Shown one piece after another: positions 1-10,450 of a stretch of 34,907 nt of DNA (within the stretch, counting starts at the first letter, position 1; each line of letters begins with the position of its first letter). The notes beneath the pieces were generated by a model, which was given only the letters and a program-made list of their open reading frames with translations, searched no databases and was not told the DNA's origin. The DNA comes from Byssothecium circinans (lineage: Eukaryota > Ascomycota > Dothideomycetes > Pleosporales > Massarinaceae), in NCBI GenBank assembly GCA_010015675.1, contig ML976981.1, positions 1,205,432 to 1,240,338 of the forward strand, in the 5' to 3' direction. A program made the translations under genes and the position numbers.

Positions 1-83
1 TATTAAGATAATACTATTTGATTTTCCTTGCCAAGAAATTCTGGCGCGCTCGATGGTGTGGCGCGCTCGGTGGTGGAATACGT
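1..83. mobile_element. Right end of a pogo-like DNA transposon (truncated by window edge)
   Basis: The first 83 bases end in GAATACGT followed by TA (84-85), the same terminus and TA target as the complete element at 27344-29192. Shared blocks are TTGCCAAG, GATGGTGTGG and the terminal GAATACGT, in the same order and nearly the same spacing. The inner part carries GCGCGCTCG where the other copy has GCGGTTCAA, so this is a related but distinct subfamily. It shows little RIP decay. Only the terminal inverted repeat is visible; the rest lies left of the window. Confidence 0.75.
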
Positions 84-706
84 TAGGTGTTAAGTTCTAG
101 AGGCGCACGCTCTTTTTAGTAATATAGTAACTAGACTAAACATATATAAGATAGTTAACGCTTAGAGACTACGCTAGGTTAATTCTAGTTAGTATATATC
201 AATGTATCTACCGTGCGTACGCTATTTTAGTAGGCCTGTTTTACCGTCCTCCTTATTTAGCCCTCGAGGCAGCAAAGCTGACATTCTCACCACCTTACTA
301 TCTGAGCCACGAGGGGCCTAACAAATTCACTAATCTACACTCAATTCCCTTTCTCTCGAGCTTCTTGGATTTCCTCCTTGTTATCTAGGTGAAGTTCGCC
401 CATCGTATCTTTCTCAGCCCGTTTGTCCGCCAGCACATCACTATGGAGAGATGCCACCGTCAACTTAGCACAACCTCGTTTGCACGCACGGACATGATAG
501 ATAGTTAACGAGGCCTTCCCTATTTCACGGCGCAACGCCTACTTAAACACACGCGCCATCCCACGAGCTGGCGCACACAATAACCCCTAGCTCGGAGTGC
601 GTCAACGACGACGAACAAAATAACACAACTGCCACTCCCGCTCTCAAGGCCGCAGCCGCGCGTCTTTGCAATACCACCACACCAAAAATCGGCAGCAATC
701 AACGTC
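84..706. other. Intergenic: TA target duplicate, AT-leaning remnant, then promoter of the HD-domain gene
   Basis: Positions 84-85 are the TA beside the transposon end. About 90-240 is AT-leaning with TAGTATATA-like words, resembling decayed repeat DNA. From about 300 the composition becomes that of the neighbouring gene and the stretch presumably holds the promoter and 5' UTR of the HD gene at 707. A 64-codon minus-strand frame (341-535) has no recognisable family and is not called. Confidence 0.5.
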
Positions 707-1531
707 ATGGCACTGGTCAGTTTGCTGAAGAAGCTTTTCTACAAAAAGGCACCCAAAGTTACGCCTACAGCCACCGCCTGGGATGCATCTCTTGCGCCAC
801 CTGCACGTTCCCAAGCCCTCTTCGACATGGATAAACTCGGAATCCCTAGAGAACATCGCAAGATGTTCCGTGCCGTCAACATCGCTGTGCGCGACTACAT
901 GTACCGCGACTGCTTTGACCCTTCGCACGACTACGAGCACATCCAGCGCGTAGTCACGCTAGCGCACCGACTCTACACAGCCGAGCTTGCGCGAACTCCT
1001 AGGGCAAAAGGCCGTGATGGCCGGGAATGGATCACTCTTGTTGACCCCGTCAAGGTCTACGTCGGCGCCATGTTGCACGATGTCGGCGAGCCGAAATATC
1101 TAAGGGACACGGAAACGAGCGAGCAGTTCATCGCCAAGATGATGAAACAGTGTGATGTTCCGACGCCCATCGCGAGGTACATCGAACACCTAATTCCCCG
1201 TGTTTCTTTCAGCCGGGAAGATGCTAATCCCGAGCTTGTGGCCCGGGAATGCGAGGACTATCCCGAGCTGCGGATTATCCAAGACGCGGATCGTCTCGAT
1301 GCCCTCGGGGCCATAGGTCAAGGGCGATGCTTCGTCTTTGGTGGATTCATTGAACAAAGGCGGAAGCAGACCATCCACGTCGCTGTACAACTCCAGCGGA
1401 GCCGGTTCCAGCGATCTGTGGAGCTGATGAAGACCGTGGTTGGGAGGGAAGAGGCGGAGAAGAGGATGGCGGAGATGGTGAGGTTTCGGAGGGAGTGGAA
1501 CGAGGAGACGGATGTGTCTTTGGTGTGTTGA
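707..1531 (+). CDS. HD-domain phosphohydrolase (YpgQ-like)
   Basis: This single-exon gene encodes 274 residues. It carries the HD-superfamily metal-binding pattern: a first His at about residue 78 (DYEHIQRV), the HD doublet at 124-125 (MLHDVGE), and the distal Asp in IIQDADRLDALGAIG (about 190-204). HD proteins of this type are metal-dependent phosphohydrolases; the YpgQ-like branch includes nucleotide pyrophosphohydrolases, but the substrate cannot be read from sequence. No signal peptide is convincing, so a cytosolic location is inferred. The segment at about 220-240 (TIHVAVQLQ...) departs from the usual TIHHF...MKT pattern of the family and is slightly longer, so a small intron or local divergence is possible. 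The start is the first ATG, shortly after in-frame stops. Confidence is high for the fold and low for the substrate. Confidence 0.87.
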   Translation: MALVSLLKKLFYKKAPKVTPTATAWDASLAPPARSQALFDMDKLGIPREHRKMFRAVNIAVRDYMYRDCFDPSHDYEHIQRVVTLAHRLYTAELARTPRAKGRDGREWITLVDPVKVYVGAMLHDVGEPKYLRDTETSEQFIAKMMKQCDVPTPIARYIEHLIPRVSFSREDANPELVARECEDYPELRIIQDADRLDALGAIGQGRCFVFGGFIEQRRKQTIHVAVQLQRSRFQRSVELMKTVVGREEAEKRMAEMVRFRREWNEETDVSLVC

Positions 1532-2478
1532 GCACCGAGCATTTGTTTTGAACACTGTGTGGGTCTTGCATTACTTGGAGTGTTTTTTAGTTCTTTTTTT
1601 TTTTGCTTCATATACTCTCCAGCGTGGATCTAGGAGTTGGACATGTATATGCTGTGTTATAGATCTATCATTTTTCCCCATCCCTACGCGTCTTCAGCGT
1701 TACATGCATGGAGTTTTTTGTTCTTTCTGTGCTCTGGGAAAATCAAGTTCTCCCACCAACATGCTCTGCAGTCCCAGCATCAAGGTATTACACTTTCTGC
1801 GCCCTGCCATTTGTATGAACCTGCGACCATTTTTTTTTTTTTTTGGAAGGCCATGGTGCTGGAGCGCCGCTCAGGTACTTCGGAAAAATCTTGCAGCAAC
1901 AGCAGCACAGAATCGGCAAGCACAATGTGTTGAATTGGTGTGACCATGAGGGAAATAGGATAAGATGCATGGGAACGTCATACATGCGGCCTGTTAGCTA
2001 TAGCGTAGGCTACTCAACGATGAATAATCAGTGAAAGGGATTACATTGTCGTGTAGCCGTTCAACGATGAAAGCTTGACGAAACACACACATCATACAAG
2101 ACATCCCCAACCATCGACCCATATCCGCATTTCAAAAACAGCTAGGTGGTAGAAAGTATAGATTCTCACCAATTATTGCAAGTTACATGTATCCTTTACA
2201 TCAACCGCATCCCGGCGAGCACTCCCTCTCCTCCTCTTCGTAGTACCCACGCCCATCCCGCCATCTCTAAAAAACGCATGCCCCTACGCTTCCCGACTAA
2301 GCTTTACCAAGAACGTATTGTACGCTGTTCCGTCCATACTTTTTGCTCTCTTCTTGTGCCTTCGCCAACGACCAGCAAGTCCCCGATCGCGAGGAGATGT
2401 CGTCGTCTCAGTCGCAATATCACGGGGAGATATGCTCTCGGGTGTCGAGGAAGGAAGAGTCGGATAGGATGCCGGTCT
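1532..2478. other. Intergenic between convergent HD gene and proline-rich gene
   Basis: This stretch contains the 3' flanks of two convergent genes. It has T homopolymer runs near 1590-1604 and 1830-1844 and several stop-poor frames on both strands, but no recognisable protein. I see no RNA gene. Confidence 0.5.
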
Positions 2479-2993
2479 CTAAACCATAAACGCAACAACG
2501 AAAACACCGACAACAAAAGATATCACCACCACCCTGAATACCCATCGTATCGTATAACCCCGACTACATACGACGCCACCTTCCCCGCCAACGAGCGATC
2601 CAGGACAAAATCCAAGTTTCGACTCTTCTACACAACCATCCTTCCTAGGTCTCTTTCCCAGACTCACGGTCGATACGGCGGCGGTGGAGTTTCAACTCGC
2701 TCAGTGAATCTATACTCCGGTACGGAGAAATGATCTCGTGGGTCGGTAAAAGTATAACGGGGGGATGGTGACGGTGGTGTTGGGCGCGTGGGAGGTGTTG
2801 GCGCACTATTTCTCCGGCTTGTGGAGTAGATGCTGATGGTGTTGATGTCTGTAGCTGAGGGGCGTGCTTTGAGGAGGATGAGCGTGTAGCGGAGGATCGA
2901 AGGGGGTTTGGGCGTTTTGTGAGATGTTGCTGTTTTCGTTGAGGTGGTGGTGGGGGATGTGGACCGTGTCCGGCAGTGGAAAGGGGTCGGCAT
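2479..2993 (-). CDS. Small proline-rich protein with C-terminal membrane segment (hypothetical)
   Basis: I do not recognise a family. Exon 1 (2993-2668) encodes a Thr/Pro/Arg-rich stretch ending in ETPPPPYR. A GTGAGT donor at 2667 falls just where the open frame would stop. An acceptor TATGTAG ending at 2564 restores phase exactly, giving exon 2 (2563-2479), which ends at TAG. The spliced protein is 136 residues. Exon 2 adds YTIRWVFRVVVISFVVG and further aliphatic residues, about 20 of them forming a plausible single membrane helix at the extreme C-terminus, as in tail-anchored proteins. The basic, disordered N-terminal part would then face the cytosol. The 104-nt intron is within the range seen elsewhere in this window. 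The exon pairing is supported by phase and by the sudden hydrophobicity, but not by homology; extra upstream exons are possible. Confidence 0.5.
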
Positions 2994-4822
2994 TAGAACA
3001 AGCTGGCGCGCTGGCTGTTTTATTTGTGTGAGGTGAGGTTGAGATGGAGGTCGACTTTTGAGTTTGGCTCTTGAGGGTGAGATTGGGTCTGGAAGGAGGT
3101 GTGAGGCGAAGCGATGCGAGGTTTAGTGCGCGTGAGAGTTTCCTTCTCTGGTCTACACTTCCCTTCGTTGCGTAGAGTGTTCGCTTTCACACTGACTGTA
3201 ACCTAGATCGATCTCCCAACCGTCAAACAGACCGCTAAAACGTAGTCTTCACGAAGCGATTCGTCCGTACTTATCGCATATACAATAGCAAAAACAAGCA
3301 GCTTCGTCGTTGCGAACCGATTCAAACGTCAACATCGACGTCAAAATCCCGCACCGTCTAGTCCTACCATCAAAGCGAAGAAAACTTTCTTTATGAAGTC
3401 CTCTTACCATTCTCCCCCCCATCTCCAGCGAGATAGCGGGATAGCCTTACCAGCCATACACCAGCGCCAAGGGTGCACATGCACACATCTTGCCTTCCGC
3501 AAGCGGAAATTCGAACAAAGAACGTCAAGTGCAAATCTCGAAGCGGCGATTTTCCGATCCGGCCAAGCAGCCTGAGGTTAGACTCACCCGATCTTGTGTA
3601 GCCTTATAGGTCGATACGTGGAGTGGGGACTGACAGCTGTCCGATCACATTCATGTCGTAGACATTACCATAGGCTCTAGGCCAGGTGAGCCATAACGCG
3701 ACTGTCTCGGCTTTCATAGGGCGAGACGCCATACGGGGCGTGCGGAGATTGTGCATATGTCTCAGGGACCTGCGTCTAGCCGGGCCATGATCTATTTTGT
3801 TGGTTTCTTGGGCTTTATACATGGACATCTTTTTGATTCTCGTGGAATTAATTAGGTTCGGTCGAGCAAGCGCTGAAGCTGAAGCGCGGATCACAGCTCT
3901 CGATGCGGCAGTTGCGCGATATTACTCACGGACTCTCCGTAAGATGCATGTCTCGATCTACATATGTGCCTACCTAGTTATAAGCATCCGTTCTAGATCT
4001 TCCAGAGCGGTATCGGACGAGAGTCCAGACAGGAACCAGCCAATCTAGGTAACCGTCTGGAATGCATCATCCGTGACACAGAAAACGGTCACACATACAT
4101 TCCCCTTGTGCCGGCCCCGGCGCGATTCCGAAAGTACCTGGAGCCCCACGCCGAGAATGGTATGCATAACGGCTGACCTTTTTTATTTAAATATTCCAAT
4201 ACCTAATCCAACCGGAGCGGTTCCAGGCAGTGTGGACTAGGTTATACAAGCAAGGCAAGGGAGAGCATATTCTTTTACGAATTGGGCGAACGATTGTTGT
4301 ATTGGACTAGGCGTAAATGAGCCCCGGATCTTGAGTATGACCTCGTAGGGAAATCTAGCCTGTAGCTTGGTGCCAACGTGCCATGGCGCAATAGGTAGAC
4401 TTTAACGTGTGCGTGAACGTACGTCAATTTCGACTTCTTGTATATGTTCGATGAGAGTGAACAAGAATGGTCAACGTGGGAGGAAAAAAGCAGAGCAGGC
4501 CTTTTTTGTATTTACGAGAGCGTGTAGATGTGTACATGTATGTGCACAATTTAGGATAAACAGTAAAAGGGGAGTAATTAAAGAGGAAAAAGGAAAGAGC
4601 GAAAGAGGATAGCGAAAACATGTACAGTACAAGCAAAGTGATCCAAAGAAAGCGGGGCAAAATAGGACATAGAGTGTAGAAAGTAGTAAAAGAGAAAAGC
4701 AGGGGTGGAAGAAAATGAACCATGAACGAAAACCCGCAAAGCGAAATGGCAAAAAGGAGATCCACCACGAGGGTACAATCTACAACCACCCCACCCCATC
4801 TCATCCCATCCCCCCTCCCCCT
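2994..4822. other. Intergenic, no supported gene
   Basis: About 1.8 kb lies between the starts of the proline-rich gene (-) and the 3' end of the M43 protease (-). It presumably holds the promoter of the former (about 2994-3300) and the 3' flank of the latter. Frames at 3393-3575, 3604-3894, 3797-4048 and 4409-4804 show no domain, signal or conserved motif, and I treat them as chance. I found no tRNA-like sequence by eye. Confidence 0.45.
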
Positions 4823-5743
4823 CTAATTCCCATCCCGATACATATTATACAAATAATGCATCCGATCATGCTGCAGTGCCGAAAACCCCTCATAGCAAGC
4901 ATCCGTCGAATAATCCATAAAATTATGAATCGGATCGAACTTCTCCTTGCCCCCCTGCCCAGGACACGTTTGCTTCGGCGGACTCGTCGGACACCCATCC
5001 GTCGCCTCCTTTTCAAACGGCGTGTCATCGATATAATCGCCCGGACCCTCGCAGCTATTCCCCTCGAACGTGTGCAGGAGCCCTAACCAATGCCCCGTCT
5101 CGTGCACTGCCGTTTTGCCAGAGTTGTAGTCTTCTAGGGTGCCGTCGGGCATGGTGTTGGCGTTGACGTTGCAGCCATCGTTGGCGTAGACAGTGGGGGT
5201 GGTTTTCCCTGTGGGTTGGAGCTGGGAGGGGAGTGTGCAGCGGCCGAGGACGCCGCCGGTGAGGTCGGTTTGGAAGTAAATGTTTAGGGTGCGGTAGGTG
5301 CCTTGGCGGAGGGTGCGTTTCATTTCCGCGTCGTCGTCTTTTTCGCCCACGGCCCATTTGTCGTTGGTATTCCAGGTTACGTTGATGAGGTTGAAGGAGA
5401 TGCCGTAGGGTTTGTAGGCTGCGTTGAGCGCGTCGTGTTGTGCCTGCGGCATGTCGTTGGTGATGTCGCCTTTGGTGGCGGATTTAGCCACGATGTGGAA
5501 GACGGTGTCGATGACGATGGCGCTGTTGTTGTCCTTGTCACGTGCGTAGAGGGTCGCTGCTGCACGGGCGGCGGGGGACCCGTTGGGTTGGCCAGAGTGT
5601 AGTGAGTTGAGCGTGGCGATGAAGCTGTCGGATGCGTGCTCGACGTTGGTTCCACAGTCGAAGTTCTTGGGTCGAGTAATGCCGGGTGTTGCTGCAACCA
5701 GGAGCCCGAGCCCCAGGGACGCAAGGAGGGTCCAGGCGATCAT
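4823..5743 (-). CDS. Secreted M43 (pappalysin-family) zinc metalloprotease
   Basis: The gene is a single exon of 306 residues. Residues 1-18 (MIAWTLLASLGLGLLVAA) form a typical signal peptide, so the enzyme is secreted. The zinc site is HETGHWLGLLH at 214-224 (His214, Glu215, His218, Gly221, His224), and the Met-turn is in NFMDYS (Met276). Cysteine pairs at about 30, 169, 191, 231, 251, 260 and 283 fit the disulphide-rich catalytic domain. This matches fungal extracellular M43 proteases such as the Mep1 group, which cleave extracellular proteins. Length is close to the usual 280-310 residues. All catalytic residues are intact. Activity presumably requires removal of an N-terminal part (about 19-60); this is inferred, not seen. 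Confidence 0.93.
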   Translation of the reverse strand: MIAWTLLASLGLGLLVAATPGITRPKNFDCGTNVEHASDSFIATLNSLHSGQPNGSPAARAAATLYARDKDNNSAIVIDTVFHIVAKSATKGDITNDMPQAQHDALNAAYKPYGISFNLINVTWNTNDKWAVGEKDDDAEMKRTLRQGTYRTLNIYFQTDLTGGVLGRCTLPSQLQPTGKTTPTVYANDGCNVNANTMPDGTLEDYNSGKTAVHETGHWLGLLHTFEGNSCEGPGDYIDDTPFEKEATDGCPTSPPKQTCPGQGGKEKFDPIHNFMDYSTDACYEGFSALQHDRMHYLYNMYRDGN

Positions 5744-6318
5744 CTTTCTTGTCCCGATAAGGCTACTCCCCTTGGTGTTGTGGAATGTTATTTACCCAAG
5801 GTTGTTGTGAGAGAGCCCACTGGACTAGCTTGCCTTGAGTAGTATGGGGACTTGCCTTTGGATTGCGAGTTGTTGCTGGTTGCGATGAAGTACTTGGGCG
5901 CTGTTAACAGCTTATATCTTGCATATGCACTGGAGTCTGGATTCCAAAGTCTCTGAATGACCATCTGGGCATATCTTGTCGACCGTCCGAACATCTGGCT
6001 GGGCCGTCAACGCGGACGGAAGCGGGATATAATGTCTCACGTACCCGCCATCGTCACCACTTCCATGCTGCTCGTCCTAAACATTGGGGAAAAGACGGCC
6101 TATATGAGCCTAGTAAGTTTTCATACAATGAAATGGAATAAGAGGCTGTGAATGTTATGAATCAATTTGACGCTGCAGATGAGGACGCCCAAACTCCAGA
6201 CCTCTAACAACTGAGTGATACAATTACACTGCCCAATTGCCGGTCCCGGTCTTAACCCGATTGCAGATAGAAAAGCATAAAGAACATGTTAGCTACATTA
6301 GGAAGGCAAGTGGCCATA
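5744..6318. other. Intergenic: M43 protease promoter and Cdc50 3' flank
   Basis: The segment holds the upstream region of the M43 protease (both genes are on the minus strand) and the 3' flank of the Cdc50 gene. The 64-codon frame at 5957-6151 has no family match that I can recognise. No other feature is visible. Confidence 0.5.
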
Positions 6319-8023
6319 TCATGCGCCGTCGCCGTGGTGGGCAGCGCGCCCAGTCGTTGTTGCCGTGCTGGGTTGGTCGTTGTTCCAGGACAGGTACGTG
6401 TGATCACCAAGTTTCCTACACTTATTAGTTCGACTGTTCTCGGACGTAGGCTACGGCTGTACCTTGGTTTGATGAGATGGGTGAGGGTAAAAACGGTGCC
6501 AAGCAGGACGCAAAGACCGCCGACGACGACGTAGGCGATGCCAAGGAAGTCGTTTTTGCCACCCATGACGGTTCGAGTCGAGATGAGAATCGACTTTTTA
6601 CCGCCGTATTTTTGTGCGGGGAAATCTAACAGAGTCAGTAAGGCTGTGGATGCAATGAGATGTGAAAGTCGTACGGTCAGCGATTAGGAGCCGGTAGCTG
6701 GTGGTTCCGTTCAGGGTGTCTTTGTCGTTTCTTTGCGCCAATTTGCTGAAAGTGGGGAGCCCAGCTGTTCTCATCCATACTTGGAATGCCTCGTCGGTGT
6801 GAAGATTCGGCAACTGTGATTTGTCCAAGGAGTTGTAACCATCCTCTGGAAATCGCTCTGCCCAGAACGGGGGAGGAACAATATCTCTTGGATTGTATTC
6901 CGTCTCTTTGTATAGGTCGCCCTCAGTATCCCATATGATACCATTCTGCGTGAAATTGTACGTCCTGGTATTGCCGCTATCGTCTTGGGCGTTGAGCATG
7001 GTAAGGTTGCCGTACGTGTCATTGAACATGGAGTTCGCAATGAGACCACATGGATAGTACGGCCGGCCATCGCTGGCTACACTCAAGGGATCGCACTCTC
7101 CAGATTTGATGTCTGGTCCGCTTACGGCTTTTCCTGCCAGCTGATTGGTATCAAACGACTTTACATATCTTCGGTGGTTCTGGTAGAAGTTGGTCAGACG
7201 GTAGTAGAAGAGAATGGGTGGTTTGATATCGTTTGGCGGCGTGAAGACGAGGACGCAGACGGTTCGGTTGGTCGTATGGGTCCGGTTGTTCCCGTATCTT
7301 AGCCATTCATAGTTATCTTCTCGGTAATGTCCCCATTTCGGCTTCGTGACCATGGGATCTTTAAACGCGGCCGACACGCGTTTGTCAGGCATATCTTGTG
7401 TCTCATCGGCCTTGTTGTCTACGACGGGGGATATTGAGGGCGAGCTCCCACAGTCCGTGTAATCGAGGGCGAGTTCTTGAACCTGGTTGGAGTTAGCCTG
7501 CCGCCTTCACTACTCCACCCCACTTCGGAATGCGAAGCAGATGGTTCCAACACGACCCTCTTGGAAACAGAGGTGCAGGTTGTCTTCAAGGAGCGGCCTC
7601 ACCTGTGAGCTGGCCCAAAGCAGCAATGCCCCAATCGGCGCAAAGATGATCCCAACGATGAAGAAGATGGGAAGCACCGTCTTCGGCGTGAGAATGGGTC
7701 TGCGAAAAGTCAGCCCCTCCCCTCATTGTACAAAAAAGCGTCCACCTACTGCCATGCCTTCAACCGCTGCTGCCGAAACGCAGTATCTGTCCCTAGTCAG
7801 CCCAGCCCAATCCACCTTTACTGTATCCCCTCCGCTCCATCGCATCACTCTCTCCTACCCTCCTTCTATCCACCGCCTCCATTCTCTCCCACCTTTTCTA
7901 CATGTGTGAATGGGCGGCGCACTCACTCGGGGGTCTCCTGCTCTTGGTCTTCTTGGCCGGCTCGTGGTGCGGGTCCTGGCTGGAGATGGAGTCGCTGCGC
8001 TCGACCTGCTGTGTTTGCGACAT
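6319..8023 (-). CDS. Cdc50/Lem3 family P4-ATPase (phospholipid flippase) subunit
   Basis: This six-exon gene encodes 432 residues. Exons in transcript order are 8023-7927, 7786-7750, 7699-7603, 7482-6675, 6625-6463 and 6415-6319; every junction is GT...AG and in phase. Introns are 140, 50, 120, 49 and 47 nt, and exon 2 is only 37 nt. The N-terminus has the basic [10 protein letters not shown] segment and [17 protein letters not shown] preceding membrane helix 1 (about 53-76, [14 protein letters not shown]). A long luminal domain follows, with several N-glycosylation sequons and cysteines, then helix 2 (about 373-398), HLIKPRKLGD and a polar tail. These proteins chaperone and partner P4-ATPases that move aminophospholipids to the cytosolic leaflet in Golgi, endosome and plasma membranes. 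The P4-ATPase itself is not in the window. Start ATG 8023 was chosen because it gives the conserved N-terminus. Confidence 0.96.
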
Positions 8024-8851
8024 GACTGCGGTGGTGAATCCGCACGATTCCGCTGCGTGCGTAGGCGCGCTGTGAAGGGCGAAGGGAGTGGTGGGTGTGA
8101 ACGGTGCCGTCGTGGATTGACGATCGCCGAGAGCGTTTGAAGTTCGGCCGCCGGGGATGACGGGCGCGACTACGCCCGAAATGCTGACCCGCGCCACACT
8201 CACTCAGCCTTAGCCCCCGCAGGACCCGAACGAGTATCTCTCACAGAGGTGTCAACAACTGAAGTTCCCACAAGGCCTCCAGTCAGAACCAATTATTCGC
8301 TACTGGGTGCGTCGATATTGAGTCACCGTCAGCTTCACAATCAGCATATTGTAAGACTCATGCGTGATATGACCATGTCATAGTAAATCTCGAATTGATC
8401 ATCTAGCTACCAGAATAAACACCGATCAGTCATGTGATCGGGCCCGTGCTGCTCAGCATCAGGGCGAAGGAATACATCAATCATGGGGTAAGGGGTATCG
8501 CATGGCGTAGACAAAAGAAAGAACCCAGAGAGCGGCGTGGTGGACCTCAGCGCCGAAGGAGACCCCTGCCCAAACCAACTACCAGCCAACCTATGCATAA
8601 CGACTTGGTCGAGTGAAGAAACGCCGCCCATGGAAACCGGGGAAATGAGAATGTGAGGGGAGTGCATCCGCTTCCCCCAATGCCGTGATATGTCATTCTG
8701 ACCCAAAAGAGAAAACTCGCAACACCCGCGGGGTCGGCGACCCTATGCAAATTGATACGCAACAAAATGAGATGAGAAATATGTGAATGATAGCAAGAGA
8801 TAGCCCACGCATCTTGTGCTGCAGGTAATAGCGAGTGCAAAGGTCGAGGAT
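8024..8851. other. Intergenic: Cdc50 promoter and SWIRM gene 3' flank
   Basis: About 830 bases lie between two minus-strand genes. The part next to 8024 would be the Cdc50 promoter and 5' UTR; the part near 8700-8851 is the SWIRM gene 3' UTR. I see no additional gene or RNA. Confidence 0.5.
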
Positions 8852-9979
8852 TTAGAGGTATTGGCGGAAGTGGTCAGCCTTGAACCAGCCGACCTTGTCG
8901 TAAGCCTGCCACAGCTTGCTGGCCTTGTTGACGTCGATTTTGCAGGCTTGCTGGGCATCCGTCTTGCGGAACTCCTTGCCAATCTTCAGGGCATCGATGC
9001 GGGCCTGGAAGATGCGTCGCTTGCTGCAGAGGTAGGTGGCACAGGAGAGGCGAAGCGTGGAGGCAAGGTTGATCTCAGCCTCGTGCAACATGTGTCGGTC
9101 GGGGTCGAGGGAGAGATCGAGCATCTGGCCCTTCCAGTCCGCCTTAAGGACCTTGTTGTTGCCCTTGGGTAGCGTGTCAAGCGGTGGCGAAAAATCCGGA
9201 AGCGAGTTGTAGTCGCTATCATCGCGATTTGTCGCTGCCCGCGGAGGCTTGGGCGAGGCTGAGGCTGCAGATTGGTCAAATGAATTCATGACGGCAGCCT
9301 GGGGAGTTCGCTTCGCATGGACAACTCGCGGAGCGCGGACGAGTCTGGGAAGCGCCATCTTCTGCCGGGAAGACGGCGCGGGTGCCAATTTCTTCAGCGC
9401 TGGCCTCTTCTGAATGCCAACGGGACGGCCGTAATGCCGGTCAAACTGTCGCTCCTGTTTCCACCATGCGCGAGGGTCCTTGTTGTATGATTGGTAAACA
9501 GTGGAGACAAAGGTCACGGCCAATTCGTAGTCTTCTCGGGCAGGCTTGAGGGGGAGTTTTGCGAAGTTGGGAGACTTCATATGGACCCTGATCGCTTCTT
9601 GCGCAAATGGGTCGATGGGCTCTTGCGGGAACAGTGGCTGATCGAGGGCAATGACACTGGGTGCATCATTGCGGACGAAGAGCTGCGGGTCCCGTACGCC
9701 CTCCTCCTCTGTGCAGTCCATGTTCTCCTTCCGCGATTGCGAGTCGTAGGGTGAGATTGGCGGCGAGGCGTAGGCCGCGCGGTTGGTGGAAGGCGTGGTA
9801 GGGAACAAGGCAGCCATCGGGGGCTTCGGGGCCTCTGAATTGAACGAGGAAAAGGACGAGCGTGCAATGGACGTCGTAGCCGAAGAGCCAAAAGACTCCG
9901 ATCTCTTCATTTCTGGGGGCGAAAGCAGGGAGGAGACAGTGAGCCTCTGACTTGGCGGTGATTTGTAGTTTGCTTCCAT
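8852..9979 (-). CDS. SWIRM-domain chromatin protein (Fun19/Laf-like)
   Basis: This single-exon gene encodes 375 residues. The C-terminal quarter (about 285-375) is a SWIRM domain: LSLDPDRHMLHEAEINLAS, LRLSCATYLCSKRRIFQAR, GKEFRKTDAQQACKIDVNK and the closing WxxxxKVGWF. This is the pattern of the fungal SWIRM proteins related to yeast Fun19 and fission yeast Laf1/Laf2, which associate with histone deacetylase complexes; SWIRM is a helical DNA/histone-binding module. The first 270 residues are low-complexity, Ser/Pro/Arg-rich and probably disordered, with two conserved-looking islands (about 115-150, DPFAQEAIRVHMKSPNF; 150-185, YNKDPRAWWKQERQFDRHYG). A nuclear role in transcriptional repression is inferred from the family. 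The start lies close upstream of the conserved SPPSQRLTVSSLLSPPE segment. Confidence 0.9.
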   Translation of the reverse strand: MEANYKSPPSQRLTVSSLLSPPEMKRSESFGSSATTSIARSSFSSFNSEAPKPPMAALFPTTPSTNRAAYASPPISPYDSQSRKENMDCTEEEGVRDPQLFVRNDAPSVIALDQPLFPQEPIDPFAQEAIRVHMKSPNFAKLPLKPAREDYELAVTFVSTVYQSYNKDPRAWWKQERQFDRHYGRPVGIQKRPALKKLAPAPSSRQKMALPRLVRAPRVVHAKRTPQAAVMNSFDQSAASASPKPPRAATNRDDSDYNSLPDFSPPLDTLPKGNNKVLKADWKGQMLDLSLDPDRHMLHEAEINLASTLRLSCATYLCSKRRIFQARIDALKIGKEFRKTDAQQACKIDVNKASKLWQAYDKVGWFKADHFRQYL

Positions 9980-10420
9980 GATGTGGGTAGCGTAACGTGC
10001 GTGGAGTTTGCGGGGCGAAGCAAGGTGGGCGGCTGCGTTTTATACCGGAAGCGGCCTCCAGCAGGCAGCAGCGAGAATGGGGAGTCGTTTGGTGACCAAC
10101 ACGATAGCGTATGACTGTGAATTGGGATCCGGGGGCGGCGTTGTTTAAGTAGGCGGCAGTGGAACACGACAGAAGGGCCACGGACGACCAATGCTCCGTC
10201 ACGGTGGGATTAGTAACGGTGGATTTGGCGACGGAGATAGGAGTGGGAGGCGGTATGGCAAGAGGAGTAAGGGAGATATAGGTAGGCCGACTAAACCTCG
10301 CGATCGAATTGGGGAGGGGGGGCTTATGAATGAGCAGATGACGAGATGGATGGGGGGTGGGCGACGGCAGTGTTTCAAAGGAGACGCGGTAGGCTGCAGC
10401 GAAGAAGAACAAGTCAGTGT

Positions 10421-10450
10421 GCACTTGCACTTGGACTTGCACTTGCACTG
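10421..10450. repeat. Hexanucleotide tandem repeat (GCACTT)n
   Basis: About five units of GCACTT, the third reading GGACTT, upstream of the SWIRM gene on its promoter side. It is a simple microsatellite and likely polymorphic in length. Confidence 0.8.

Noticed and set aside
2146..2733. 195-codon plus-strand frame
   Set aside because: It is antisense to the proline-rich gene, with basic low-complexity content and no family features; the minus strand has the phase-matched intron and membrane helix.
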